From Bacteroidaceae bacterium (GTDB taxonomy: Bacteria > Bacteroidota > Bacteroidia > Bacteroidales > Bacteroidaceae), in contig JAFXVZ010000032.1 of NCBI GenBank assembly GCA_017534535.1, positions 1 to 64,000 on the forward strand: a stretch of 64,000 nucleotides of DNA, written 5' to 3'. The translations under genes and the position numbers were made by a program. Shown here piece after piece: positions 1 through 7,263 of the stretch (position 1 is its first letter; each line of letters opens with the position of its first letter). The notes under the pieces were generated by a model. That model was not told the origin of the DNA. It did not search any database and saw only the letters and a program-made list of their open reading frames with translations.

Positions 1-52
1 GTGTCGCTGAGAAAACTGTATTCTGTATTACTGTATCAAAAGGCTAAGACAG
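1..52 (+). repeat. 52-bp dispersed repeat, copy 1
   Basis: Identical to 22794-22845 except for one base (position 30, a versus t). In the second copy this sequence forms the right arm of a 24-bp inverted repeat. Here the left part would lie before the window, so the element is cut by the window edge. Both copies are followed about 40 bp later by a 22-nt tandem array. Confidence 0.85.
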
Positions 53-96
53 CTTGTCTCAATGATGCATTACCCCCATGCTCCATCTTGTCAATT

Positions 97-162
97 GCTT
101 GGAGTAAATGCCCAGATTAATTGAAGGAAATGGTTTGATCGCTTAAAGCTATTGAGAAGTCG
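97..162 (+). repeat. 22-nt degenerate tandem repeat array C (3 units)
   Basis: Units 97-118, 119-140 and 141-162. They fit the consensus RSTTGAAGYAAATG, four free bases, then GATT. The first two units match nearly throughout; the third is weaker. The same unit recurs at 22885-22950, 39574-39661 and 49366-49431. Confidence 0.7.
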
Positions 163-500
163 CTCTGCGACTATGAGAATTGAGATCGTGCTACGCACGA
201 ATGAGTCCCTTCTTCTCTCTCTGTCACCAGAGATAGAAGAAGCAAGAGAGAGGCTGACGACTGCACCTGCGCAGCTAAAAATAAAGGGTTTTGACTACAA
301 AGAAATAACTCGCTTCGCTCTACAGATTTTTTAGCTTTACGTCAAATTCCCTTCATTTTATTAACGCTGCTCCGATGATGTCGGCTTTCGCCATTCGGAT
401 AGTTGCATTGAGGGCTATGGAAACAACCAGCCACATGGCTCACGGACCTATATGGGAAGCGATGCTAACCTAACAACACCCAATCATTCATAAATATGTA

Positions 501-1721
501 TCATTGATTTATATGATTCGATTCCATAACTTCAATGATAATACGCAAGGTATTGATGGTGGCAGGGAAGCCTATGTGAGGCATGCAGTTGATGACGGCA
601 GACACCACGGTCTCAGGGGTATTGCCCGCCTTGAGGCAACCCAGGAAATGGGAATGCAGTTGGCTGGGCGCTTGCAGTACTGTCAGCACCACGTAGGTAA
701 GCAGTTCGTGCATCTGCAGTGATAGACCATCACGCGAATAGATGTCGCCAAAGCAGACATCCGTCAGCAGGTCGGCCATTTGCTGTCCCATCTCACCAGG
801 CAGTCCGCTCATGGCACGGGCTATGCCGCCCTCGTATAATTGCCACTGGATGTCATGTCCCACTTGGTGACGAGTTGCAGGAGTAGTGGTGCCTTGGCTG
901 GGAAGAGGCAGGGTGATGCCCCGCTCTGTGAACAGACGGTTGACCACCTCCATGGCATCCAGCACCTTGGGAAAGCCTGCAAAAGGTGCCACCAGATAGA
1001 TGGCCTCGCGCAGCTCAACAGGGGTGACCCCAGCATCAAGGGCTGCACGGGCATGTGTTGCCACCTGCGACGCAGTGCCTAAAGCCGTGAGTGCCACACA
1101 CGATACCATCTCACGGGTCTTCAGGTCTAAATTGCCGATGTTACGCACATCCACGCCGTAGGCTCTCTGCATCAGGGCATACAGCTCCGGATCTGTCTGC
1201 ACGGATTGTTGATTGCTGGCGGATACACCTGCCAGATACTCTTCATCGGTCACTGCCCGCAGTTGATTAGCGTGAGGCTTGTCAGTGAGTTCTGTGACTG
1301 TAAGACATACACATGCTCCCTTTTCAGTAGCTCCATTCCAGTGCTTGGCATTGGCAGGCGTCACCACATAGTCACCCTTTCGCAACAGGCGCTTGGGTTG
1401 TCCTTCCTCTTGGTAGTAAGCTTCACCCTCGAGTATCATCAGCGTCTGCTCTGCATCGGGATGCAGGTGCCAGAAGTTGCGAGAGCCAGGTGTGAAAAGG
1501 AAATTCGCTATCATGCTGGTGCTGTTGTTTTTCAACAATCCTACATACACAGTACCTGTATTGTAATCGGCAGAAGCTGGTGCCGAAAGCGAATAGGCTA
1601 TGGTTAGTCCGTACTGCTGCTGGAGTTCAGCCACATTGATTGACTGGGTGGCAGGCTGTGCATAAGTCAAAGTACATGCCATAATTAATGTCAGTGTAAA
1701 AAAGAATTTCAATGTTTTCAT
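501..1721 (-). CDS. Secreted cupin / carboxymuconolactone decarboxylase family protein
   Basis: 406 residues with an N-terminal signal peptide ending near TLTYAQ. Residues about 60-150 form a cupin barrel (FWHLHPDAEQTLMILEGEA and a later H in NAKHWNG give the metal-binding histidines). Two AhpD-like CMD domains follow, at about 190-270 (EMVSCVALTALG) and 310-395 (LQMHELLTYVVLTVLQAP). Proteins of this build are usually annotated as 4-carboxymuconolactone decarboxylase-like, but in Bacteroidales the substrate is not known and no aromatic ring-cleavage genes are near. The canonical CxxC of AhpD peroxidases is not evident. It appears monocistronic, with a TATCTTTG -7 box at 1773-1766 on the minus strand. 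Confidence 0.85.
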   Translation of the reverse strand: MKTLKFFFTLTLIMACTLTYAQPATQSINVAELQQQYGLTIAYSLSAPASADYNTGTVYVGLLKNNSTSMIANFLFTPGSRNFWHLHPDAEQTLMILEGEAYYQEEGQPKRLLRKGDYVVTPANAKHWNGATEKGACVCLTVTELTDKPHANQLRAVTDEEYLAGVSASNQQSVQTDPELYALMQRAYGVDVRNIGNLDLKTREMVSCVALTALGTASQVATHARAALDAGVTPVELREAIYLVAPFAGFPKVLDAMEVVNRLFTERGITLPLPSQGTTTPATRHQVGHDIQWQLYEGGIARAMSGLPGEMGQQMADLLTDVCFGDIYSRDGLSLQMHELLTYVVLTVLQAPSQLHSHFLGCLKAGNTPETVVSAVINCMPHIGFPATINTLRIIIEVMESNHINQ

Positions 1722-1765
1722 GCCAATGGAGATTAATCAATGAATAAAAGCATAATAAATCGTTG

Positions 1766-1773
1766 CAAAGATA
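1766..1773 (-). promoter_or_regulatory. -7 box for the cupin/CMD gene
   Basis: Minus-strand TATCTTTG matches the Bacteroidetes TAnnTTTG -7 element, about 45 bp before the start codon at 1721. No clear -33 TTTG is seen. Confidence 0.5.
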
Positions 1774-1847
1774 ATACCATAATAACCATAGAGTGGTAAA
1801 TGTTTTACGGCCATGTGTACCTATTTTACGGAAAAGCAGGGGGGATA

Positions 1848-1881
1848 ACATAAGAAGGCTGCTGATGTAGCCTTCTTATGT
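1848..1881 (-). terminator. Terminator hairpin after the BspA-like gene
   Basis: A perfect 13-bp stem (ACATAAGAAGGCT with its complement) around an 8-nt loop, 37 bp past the stop codon of the minus-strand gene at 1919. The minus-strand flank after it is not strongly T-rich. Confidence 0.6.
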
Positions 1882-1918
1882 GTGATATGTGATATATCAT
1901 TAGCCAGATAAGTACTTA

Positions 1919-4411
1919 TTATGGCATTGCCTTGATTCGGTCGGCAAAGGAAGCCCACCATTCATTCGCCTTGTAGCTATCCACAGAACCAGCAGGCACA
2001 TAAATGATGGCATCCGTACCTATCAAAGCACCAAAACTCAATACGGGTGGAGTGGCTGGCATGCACATGATATAGGCGAGGTTACTGCAATTCTGGAAAG
2101 CATAGACACCAATCTCTGTCACACTTTCGGGTATCGTAAGATTTTCCAGACTTCTGCATTCAACAAATGTATTAATAGGGATGTTTGTCACACCTGAAGG
2201 AATATTGATGCTTATCAGGCTGCTGCAACGATTAAATGCGAAAAGGCCTATAGATGTCACGGTCTCAGGTATCTCAAGCTTGATCAGACTTCTGCATTCT
2301 TGGAAAACAAAATCGCCAATCCCTGTCAAGCTATCAGGCAATTTAATGCTGGTCAGATTGGAGCAACCCTCAAAAGCGCCTTTTGCTATGGAAGTTACTC
2401 CTGTGAAATACTGGAACTCATTGAAAGAGATTATGTCTTCTTGCCGCTTGAATATCTGACCGATATCCTTTACAGCAGCTGCCTCAGCATAACTCAGCTC
2501 ACCATCGCCGCTTGTATCCCAATTCTCAACGCAGATGGTCTTTACATAAGTGTCGGCAAAGAGGATATTATCTGTTGACGGTATTGCCTTGATTCGGTCG
2601 GCATAGTCGCTCCAACCTGCAGCATTCTTGTAATCTTCCAAGGAGGCTGAGGGGACATAGATAGGACAATCAGAGCCATCAAACGCATTACTATACAAAT
2701 GAGGCGGATCGAGAGGCAGAGAGGTAACGCTGGCCAGTTCGTCACAATCTTTGAAAGCTCTTTCACCGATGGCTATGACACCACCTGGTATCACGACGCT
2801 GAAGAGACCGGATTCCGAGAAGACTGCTCCGCCAATGGTTTTCAGGCTTTGAGGCAACTCAACGCCATTCAGGTTTACACATTTTCTGAATGCATCATGT
2901 GAAATGCCTGTCAATCCCTCATGCAGCTTAACACTGGAAAGATTCTCACAGCCATAAAAAGCATTAGCTTCTATGTGCAGAACCTTTGCAGGTATCTCAA
3001 TGCGGGTAAGACTAACGCAACCATAAAAAGTACTTGGGAAAATCCTATCAAGACTCTCAGGGAGCGTAACGTTGGAAAGGCTGGTGCAATTATAGAAAGC
3101 ACTATTAAAAATGGTTGTCACTCCTTCAGGTATCTCAATGCTGCTCAGGCCAGTACAATTCTGGAATGAGAAATAGCCAATGGTTGTTACACCTTCCGGA
3201 ATATCAATATTGGTCAGACTACTACAGCCATGAAAAGCAAAGTCTTCTAAAGATGTTACACCAGCAGGTATCTTTATGCTGGACAGGTTGGTGCAACCCT
3301 TAAAAGCTGAATTTGGTACTGACTTAATGCCTGTGAAATATTGGAATTCATCGAAGGCATTGATGTTAGTGGCATTTGAGAAGACATCACCTATATCCGC
3401 CACAGCAGCTGCCTCAGCATAACTCAGCTCACCATCGCCGCTTGTATCCCATTGCTCAACGCAGACAGCCTTTACATCATCGTCAGCAAAGATAATCGGT
3501 TCATTCTTTCTAAGTTCTTCCCCAATATCCACCGTCGGGTAATGGTTTATCTCACCACGCTTGATTTCCACGGATGCGGTTGTCTTCTTAATAATGCTTA
3601 CCGGCGCTCCAGTTACATCACGACTCTTAACCTCCAAGCTAAAGCCTTGCTCGAAAACCATTGGCGGCAAAGGGAAGTAAATGTCCACCACTTCGCCATC
3701 TTCCAGCGAGCCGTTAATGTACGTACGGAAGTCACCACCCAAGGTAGTGGGAGGTGCTGTGGTGACTGACTGTTTGGAGTCCAATTTAATGACAGGCTCT
3801 GCTGCTGAGAGGTCAACGGTTCCTGTGCCATAGAGCATCTCACCATTGTTGCCACGAAGATAGATTTCATTAATCCTGGTAGCGCCGGTGATGTTGAAGT
3901 GAATCATACCACCCAACTGCTTGAATACAAGATTGTTGTTATTAGAAACAGCCAGCATGGGGATATTGATGAGATCTCCCTCATTGACTCCTTGTGAGAA
4001 TAATGTGATGTGGAGAATGTTGGGGTTTTCGGCATCCTTTTCAATGAATGTTTCGGAAGAATAGGTGGGGAAAGCGGGGAAATAAGCATAGAATTCAGTT
4101 CCCGTTACCTCATCTTCTCCTACGAAAGTTGCTTTATTACCATCAACAATTCTTGGCGAGTAAAATTTTAACTCAGGATCCATATCACTGAACACGGCAA
4201 TCTGATCTTTCTCACCCCACCGCACACTTCTTTTGCCGTCTTGAACAACATCACCCATAGAAACACGGGTGTCAGCAGGCTCACCAATGGTAGCTGTGAA
4301 GGAGGTAAAAGTCTTTAATCCTTCATCAATACCATCACGAAAATCGTCATTTGTACAGGCTGATAATCCGAATGTCATCAAGATTATGCCCCAATACTTG
4401 ATAGCTTTCAT
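1919..4411 (-). CDS. BspA-like leucine-rich repeat lipoprotein with fimbrillin-like N-terminus
   Basis: 830 residues from the MKAIKYWG start, chosen over an upstream ATG because it gives a clean lipoprotein signal with lipobox LSAC. Residues about 25-290 resemble Mfa-like fimbrillin domains (VRWGEKDQIAVFS, YFPLPPMVFEQGF). Two modules follow, each opening with an EF-hand-like loop DTSGDGELSYAEA (about 322 and 632) and continuing into LRR_5 repeats of the TSIGDFAFxGCSSLT type. The first ends in YVPSASLEDYKNAAGWSDYADRIKAIP and the second in a near-identical cap, so the protein is an internal duplication. It is probably cell-surface exposed and adhesive, as known for BspA proteins of Tannerella and Prevotella. 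It stands alone, with a promoter at 4443-4436. Confidence 0.88.
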   Translation of the reverse strand: MKAIKYWGIILMTFGLSACTNDDFRDGIDEGLKTFTSFTATIGEPADTRVSMGDVVQDGKRSVRWGEKDQIAVFSDMDPELKFYSPRIVDGNKATFVGEDEVTGTEFYAYFPAFPTYSSETFIEKDAENPNILHITLFSQGVNEGDLINIPMLAVSNNNNLVFKQLGGMIHFNITGATRINEIYLRGNNGEMLYGTGTVDLSAAEPVIKLDSKQSVTTAPPTTLGGDFRTYINGSLEDGEVVDIYFPLPPMVFEQGFSLEVKSRDVTGAPVSIIKKTTASVEIKRGEINHYPTVDIGEELRKNEPIIFADDDVKAVCVEQWDTSGDGELSYAEAAAVADIGDVFSNATNINAFDEFQYFTGIKSVPNSAFKGCTNLSSIKIPAGVTSLEDFAFHGCSSLTNIDIPEGVTTIGYFSFQNCTGLSSIEIPEGVTTIFNSAFYNCTSLSNVTLPESLDRIFPSTFYGCVSLTRIEIPAKVLHIEANAFYGCENLSSVKLHEGLTGISHDAFRKCVNLNGVELPQSLKTIGGAVFSESGLFSVVIPGGVIAIGERAFKDCDELASVTSLPLDPPHLYSNAFDGSDCPIYVPSASLEDYKNAAGWSDYADRIKAIPSTDNILFADTYVKTICVENWDTSGDGELSYAEAAAVKDIGQIFKRQEDIISFNEFQYFTGVTSIAKGAFEGCSNLTSIKLPDSLTGIGDFVFQECRSLIKLEIPETVTSIGLFAFNRCSSLISINIPSGVTNIPINTFVECRSLENLTIPESVTEIGVYAFQNCSNLAYIMCMPATPPVLSFGALIGTDAIIYVPAGSVDSYKANEWWASFADRIKAMP

Positions 4412-4435
4412 AGTGAAGAAGTTTATTGTTTGTTG

Positions 4436-4443
4436 CAAATATA
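4436..4443 (-). promoter_or_regulatory. -7 box for the BspA-like gene
   Basis: Minus-strand TATATTTG, a perfect TAnnTTTG element 25 bp before the chosen start at 4411. This supports the MKAIKYWG start over the ATG at 4438, which would fall at or before the transcription start. Confidence 0.55.
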
Positions 4444-4571
4444 ATCATTTATCTGAAGAAAAGAAAGCTTTCAACCTTGTTTTTTTATAAAACAATGAAA
4501 GATGGCGGTGTTTTTATAAAAAGATATGCTAAATAATATACAGAAAAGTTGGAAATGTGGGGGAAAAGGTG

Positions 4572-4579
4572 TAGGTTTG
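4572..4579 (+). promoter_or_regulatory. -7 box for the small lipoprotein gene
   Basis: TAGGTTTG fits TAnnTTTG and lies 18 bp before the ATG at 4598; a near-match GTTG sits about 20 bp upstream. It excludes the earlier in-frame ATG at 4526. Confidence 0.5.
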
Positions 4580-4597
4580 CGAAATAATAGTCATTGC

Positions 4598-5230
4598 ATG
4601 AAAAGATACATGTACATATTGTTGGCGATGCTCTTATGTGCCTCTTGCCATCCGGTGAGGACTTTCAGGGTGAATAACCTGGTGGGGCGTGAGGTGCAAC
4701 AGACACTGAATTATCCCTACAGCTATGACCCTGTGTCAATAGAGGTGGACAGTGCGTTCTCGCCTTACGACTCGCCTATGTTCTACGACTTGCTGGTGGA
4801 GGATATGAGCTTGGACATAAGCATCGAGGCGTATGACACGAATATCAGGACTTACCTGATGACGATGGGTGTGGCAGAGAAGAGTTTCTCACCTGATGCG
4901 AGACGACAGTTTGAGGAGGCGAGGGCTGAACTTCAGAAGAATGTGGAGATGAAACGCGAAGCAGTGGCAAGGCAGTATGCTGTGAAGAACGGGATTGAGC
5001 GACTGAGGCAGGCGCCCAGGCAGTTTATCGGGTTTAAGGCATATCATAAGTATCATGCAATGGATAATAGCCTCAGGTTGTTGTTGCTGCATGAGTTGTT
5101 TATCGTGAGTCCCGGGCTGGATGCTATCCTGGGGAGGTATGACCTTGGTGACAAGTATGATCAGGGGATTAGGGAGAGGATTGAGGAACAGCGGACAGAG
5201 GATAGGAAGGTTGAGATGGAGGAGATATAA
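4598..5230 (+). CDS. Small lipoprotein of unknown function
   Basis: 210 residues from MKRYMYILLAMLLCASC, a typical lipoprotein signal with the modified cysteine at about residue 17. The mature protein is mainly helical. It is rich in Glu, Arg and Lys around residues 100-135 (RRQFEEARAELQKNVEMKREAVARQ is the core of a likely coiled coil) and ends in a charged tail. I do not recognise a family. It is transcribed away from the BspA-like gene, with only about 185 bp between the two starts, so the pair may share control. The frame ends directly at a heptamer repeat block (5232-5280). Confidence 0.65.
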   Translation: MKRYMYILLAMLLCASCHPVRTFRVNNLVGREVQQTLNYPYSYDPVSIEVDSAFSPYDSPMFYDLLVEDMSLDISIEAYDTNIRTYLMTMGVAEKSFSPDARRQFEEARAELQKNVEMKREAVARQYAVKNGIERLRQAPRQFIGFKAYHKYHAMDNSLRLLLLHELFIVSPGLDAILGRYDLGDKYDQGIRERIEEQRTEDRKVEMEEI

Positions 5231-5231
5231 G

Positions 5232-5280
5232 AATGAAGAATGAACAATGAACAATGAAGAATGAACAATGAACAATGAAA
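5232..5280 (+). repeat. Heptamer array, 7 units of AATGAAS/A
   Basis: Seven contiguous 7-bp units (AATGAAG or AATGAAC, last AATGAAA) directly after the stop codon at 5230. A second block in inverted orientation (TTATTCA units) lies at 5364-5384 beyond the 49-bp hairpin core. Confidence 0.85.
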
Positions 5281-5288
5281 GACTTCTC

Positions 5289-5337
5289 GGAGCAGCGAGA
5301 GCAGAGCGATGCTTGCATCGGCTATGCCGAGTCGCGA
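5289..5337 (+). repeat. 49-bp hairpin-rich repeat, copy 1
   Basis: Matches 7173-7221 at 48 of 49 bases. It contains small palindromes CGATGC-TT-GCATCG wait-free and CGGC-TAT-GCCG, and is flanked on both sides by heptamer blocks, so it looks like a composite interspersed repeat rather than part of a gene. Confidence 0.8.
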
Positions 5338-5363
5338 GGAGATTGGGCGAAGCCAATGAAGAA

Positions 5364-5384
5364 TTATTCATTATTCACTATTCA
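5364..5384 (-). repeat. Heptamer array, inverted flank of the 49-bp repeat
   Basis: Three units TTATTCA, TTATTCA, CTATTCA, which read TGAATAA-like on the minus strand, opposite in sense to the block at 5232-5280. Confidence 0.65.
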
Positions 5385-5408
5385 TTAAATAAACTGAAGC
5401 CAATGAAT

Positions 5409-5431
5409 AGGGGGAGTTTTTGACTCCCCCT
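5409..5431 (-). terminator. Terminator hairpin after fumarase
   Basis: A 9-bp G/C-rich stem (AGGGGGAGT with its complement) and a 5-nt loop, 26 bp past the fumarase stop on the minus strand. Confidence 0.7.
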
Positions 5432-5456
5432 AATTATTACAACTAAAGTTTTAGTT

Positions 5457-7100
5457 TTACTTGCAAGCGCAACGAGGCTTGATTTGCTTGAAGAAGTCGT
5501 TGCCCTTGTCATCTACCAGGATGAAGGCTGGGAAGTCAACTACCTCAATCTTCCAAACGGCTTCCATACCCAACTCTGGATATTCCACACACTCGATGCT
5601 TTTGATGTTGTTCTGTGACAACACTGCAGCAGGACCGCCGATAGAACCGAGGTAGAAGCCACCATGCTTCTTGCAGGCCTCAGTCACCACATCGGTGCGG
5701 TTACCCTTAGCAATCATCACCATTGAGCCACCGTGATCCTGGAACTCATCTACGTAAGGATCCATGCGGTTAGCGGTGGTCGGACCCATAGAGCCGCAAG
5801 GCATGCCCTTAGGTGTCTTGGCAGGACCAGCATAGAGCACAGGATGATCCTTGAAGTATGCCGGCAAATCCTCACCAGCATCCAGACGAGCCTTCAGCTT
5901 GGCATGTGCGATGTCGCGAGCCACGATGATGGTGCCGTTCAGTGATACGCGGGTTGCCACAGGATACTTTGACAGAATCTTGCAAACCTCACTCATCGGC
6001 TGGTTCAGGTCAATCTTCACCACATCACCCTCGCCTGCCTGACGCAGAGCTTCAGGAATCAATTCGCCTGGATTATCATCCAGCTTCTCAATCCAGATAC
6101 CATCCTTGTCAATCTTGGCCTTGATGTTGCGGTCAGCAGAGCAAGACACACCCATACCGATAGGACAAGAGGCACCATGACGAGGCAGACGAACCACACG
6201 GATGTCGTGTGCCATATACTTACCGCCAAACTGAGCGCCCAAACCGATGTTGTAAGCCTCTTCGAGGAGCTGCTTCTCCAGCTCTACATCACGGAAAGCA
6301 CGGCCATATTCGTTGCCTGTGGTAGGCAGTTCATCGTAGAAATGAGTAGATGCCAACTTCACGGTGAGCAGGTTCTTCTCTGCAGAAGTGCCACCAATCA
6401 CGAAAGCGATGTGATAAGGAGGACAAGCTGCTGTGCCTAAGCTCTTCATCTTATCTACCAAGAAAGGAATCAGCGTGCCGGGATTCTGGATGCGAGCCTT
6501 GGTCTCCTGATAGAGGTAAGTCTTGTTGGCTGAACCACCACCCTTAGTGACGCAGAGGAAGCGATACTCCATGCCCTCAGTAGCCTCGAGGTCAATCTGA
6601 GCAGGGAGGTTGCACTTGGTGTTCACCTCGTCATACATGTTCAACGGAGCATTCTGGGAATAGCGCAGGTTCTCCTCAGTGTAGGTCTTGTAAACGCCTA
6701 ATGAAAGAGCCTCTTCATCGCAGTAGCCCGTCCACACCTGCTGACCTTTCTCGCCGTGGATAATGGCGGTACCAGTGTCCTGACAAGTAGGAAGCTGACC
6801 CTTGCAAGCCACCTCAGAGTTGCGGAGGAACGACAGAGCCACATACTTGTCGTTGTCGCTGGCCTCTGGGTCAGACAAAATCTTAGCCACCTGCTCGTTA
6901 TGAGAGCGGCGCAGCATGAACGACACATCACGGAAAGCAGCATTTGCCAAAGCGGTCAAGCCTTCCTTCTCAATCTTCAGGATAGGTTTGCCCTCAAACT
7001 CGCTTACTGACACATAGTCTTTGGTAAGCAGATAATACTCAGTCTTATCTTCACCATGCTCGAACATGGGTTGATAGTGGAACGGAGGATTTGTTGCCAT
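5457..7100 (-). CDS. fumA: Class I (iron-sulfur) fumarate hydratase
   Basis: 547 residues, the usual length of the fused alpha/beta class I fumarases. It hydrates fumarate to malate in the reductive branch that yields succinate in Bacteroidales. The N-terminal part carries PTCQDTGTA (first cluster cysteine) and [22 protein letters not shown] supplies a later cysteine. The C-terminal half has [20 protein letters not shown] and [14 protein letters not shown], typical of the beta domain. It is a cytosolic single-gene unit: a terminator follows and a spacer of tandem octamer and heptamer repeats precedes it. No frameshift or missing key segment is visible. Confidence 0.95.
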   Translation of the reverse strand: MATNPPFHYQPMFEHGEDKTEYYLLTKDYVSVSEFEGKPILKIEKEGLTALANAAFRDVSFMLRRSHNEQVAKILSDPEASDNDKYVALSFLRNSEVACKGQLPTCQDTGTAIIHGEKGQQVWTGYCDEEALSLGVYKTYTEENLRYSQNAPLNMYDEVNTKCNLPAQIDLEATEGMEYRFLCVTKGGGSANKTYLYQETKARIQNPGTLIPFLVDKMKSLGTAACPPYHIAFVIGGTSAEKNLLTVKLASTHFYDELPTTGNEYGRAFRDVELEKQLLEEAYNIGLGAQFGGKYMAHDIRVVRLPRHGASCPIGMGVSCSADRNIKAKIDKDGIWIEKLDDNPGELIPEALRQAGEGDVVKIDLNQPMSEVCKILSKYPVATRVSLNGTIIVARDIAHAKLKARLDAGEDLPAYFKDHPVLYAGPAKTPKGMPCGSMGPTTANRMDPYVDEFQDHGGSMVMIAKGNRTDVVTEACKKHGGFYLGSIGGPAAVLSQNNIKSIECVEYPELGMEAVWKIEVVDFPAFILVDDKGNDFFKQIKPRCACK

Positions 7101-7103
7101 AGT

Positions 7104-7143
7104 TGTTAGTTTATTAGTTTATTAGTTTATTAGTTAAATAGTT
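7104..7143 (+). repeat. Tandem octamer repeat upstream of fumarase
   Basis: Five 8-bp units (TGTTAGTT, three TATTAGTT, AAATAGTT) lie directly before the fumarase start codon, in the untranslated leader or promoter region of that gene. Confidence 0.75.
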
Positions 7144-7172
7144 TAATAATCAATTGTCAATTGTCACTTTTT

Positions 7173-7221
7173 GGAGCAGCGAGGGCAGAGCGATGCTTGC
7201 ATCGGCTATGCCGAGTCGCGA
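7173..7221 (+). repeat. 49-bp hairpin-rich repeat, copy 2
   Basis: Near-identical to 5289-5337 and again flanked by heptamers (GTCAATT units to the left at 7150-7166, four units to the right at 7236-7263). It lies between the DUF4954 gene and fumarase. Confidence 0.8.
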
Positions 7222-7235
7222 CAAAATAGGACGGA

Positions 7236-7263
7236 GTCAATGGTCAATTGTCAATCGTCAATG
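7236..7263 (+). repeat. Heptamer array overlapping the DUF4954 stop codon
   Basis: Four units GTCAATG, GTCAATT, GTCAATC, GTCAATG. On the minus strand this writes the last residues LTIDN and the TGA stop of the gene ending at 7244, so the repeat supplies the stop codon. Confidence 0.8.

Larger units (their letters stand above)
1..500. other. Repeat-rich intergenic region, no credible gene
   Basis: No convincing coding sequence is visible. The stretch holds a 52-bp repeat shared with 22794-22845, a 22-nt degenerate tandem array (97-162), and several compact hairpins: 158-172 (AGTCGC, 3-nt loop, GCGACT), 187-199 (CGTGC, loop TAC, GCACG) and 209-242 (15-bp stem with one mismatch, loop TCAC). A 60-codon frame across 152-334 runs through these hairpins and looks like chance. 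Confidence 0.6.

Noticed and set aside
152-334. 60-codon frame as a gene
   Set aside because: It runs through hairpins and part of the 22-nt array and has low-complexity content with no recognisable family.
501-1721. True 4-carboxymuconolactone decarboxylase of the protocatechuate pathway
   Set aside because: The protein is secreted and fused to a cupin, and no protocatechuate pathway genes are nearby.
4889-5371. 160-codon minus-strand frame over the small lipoprotein gene
   Set aside because: It is antisense to a lipoprotein gene with a clean signal and promoter, and its N-terminus is written by the heptamer block and 49-bp repeat.
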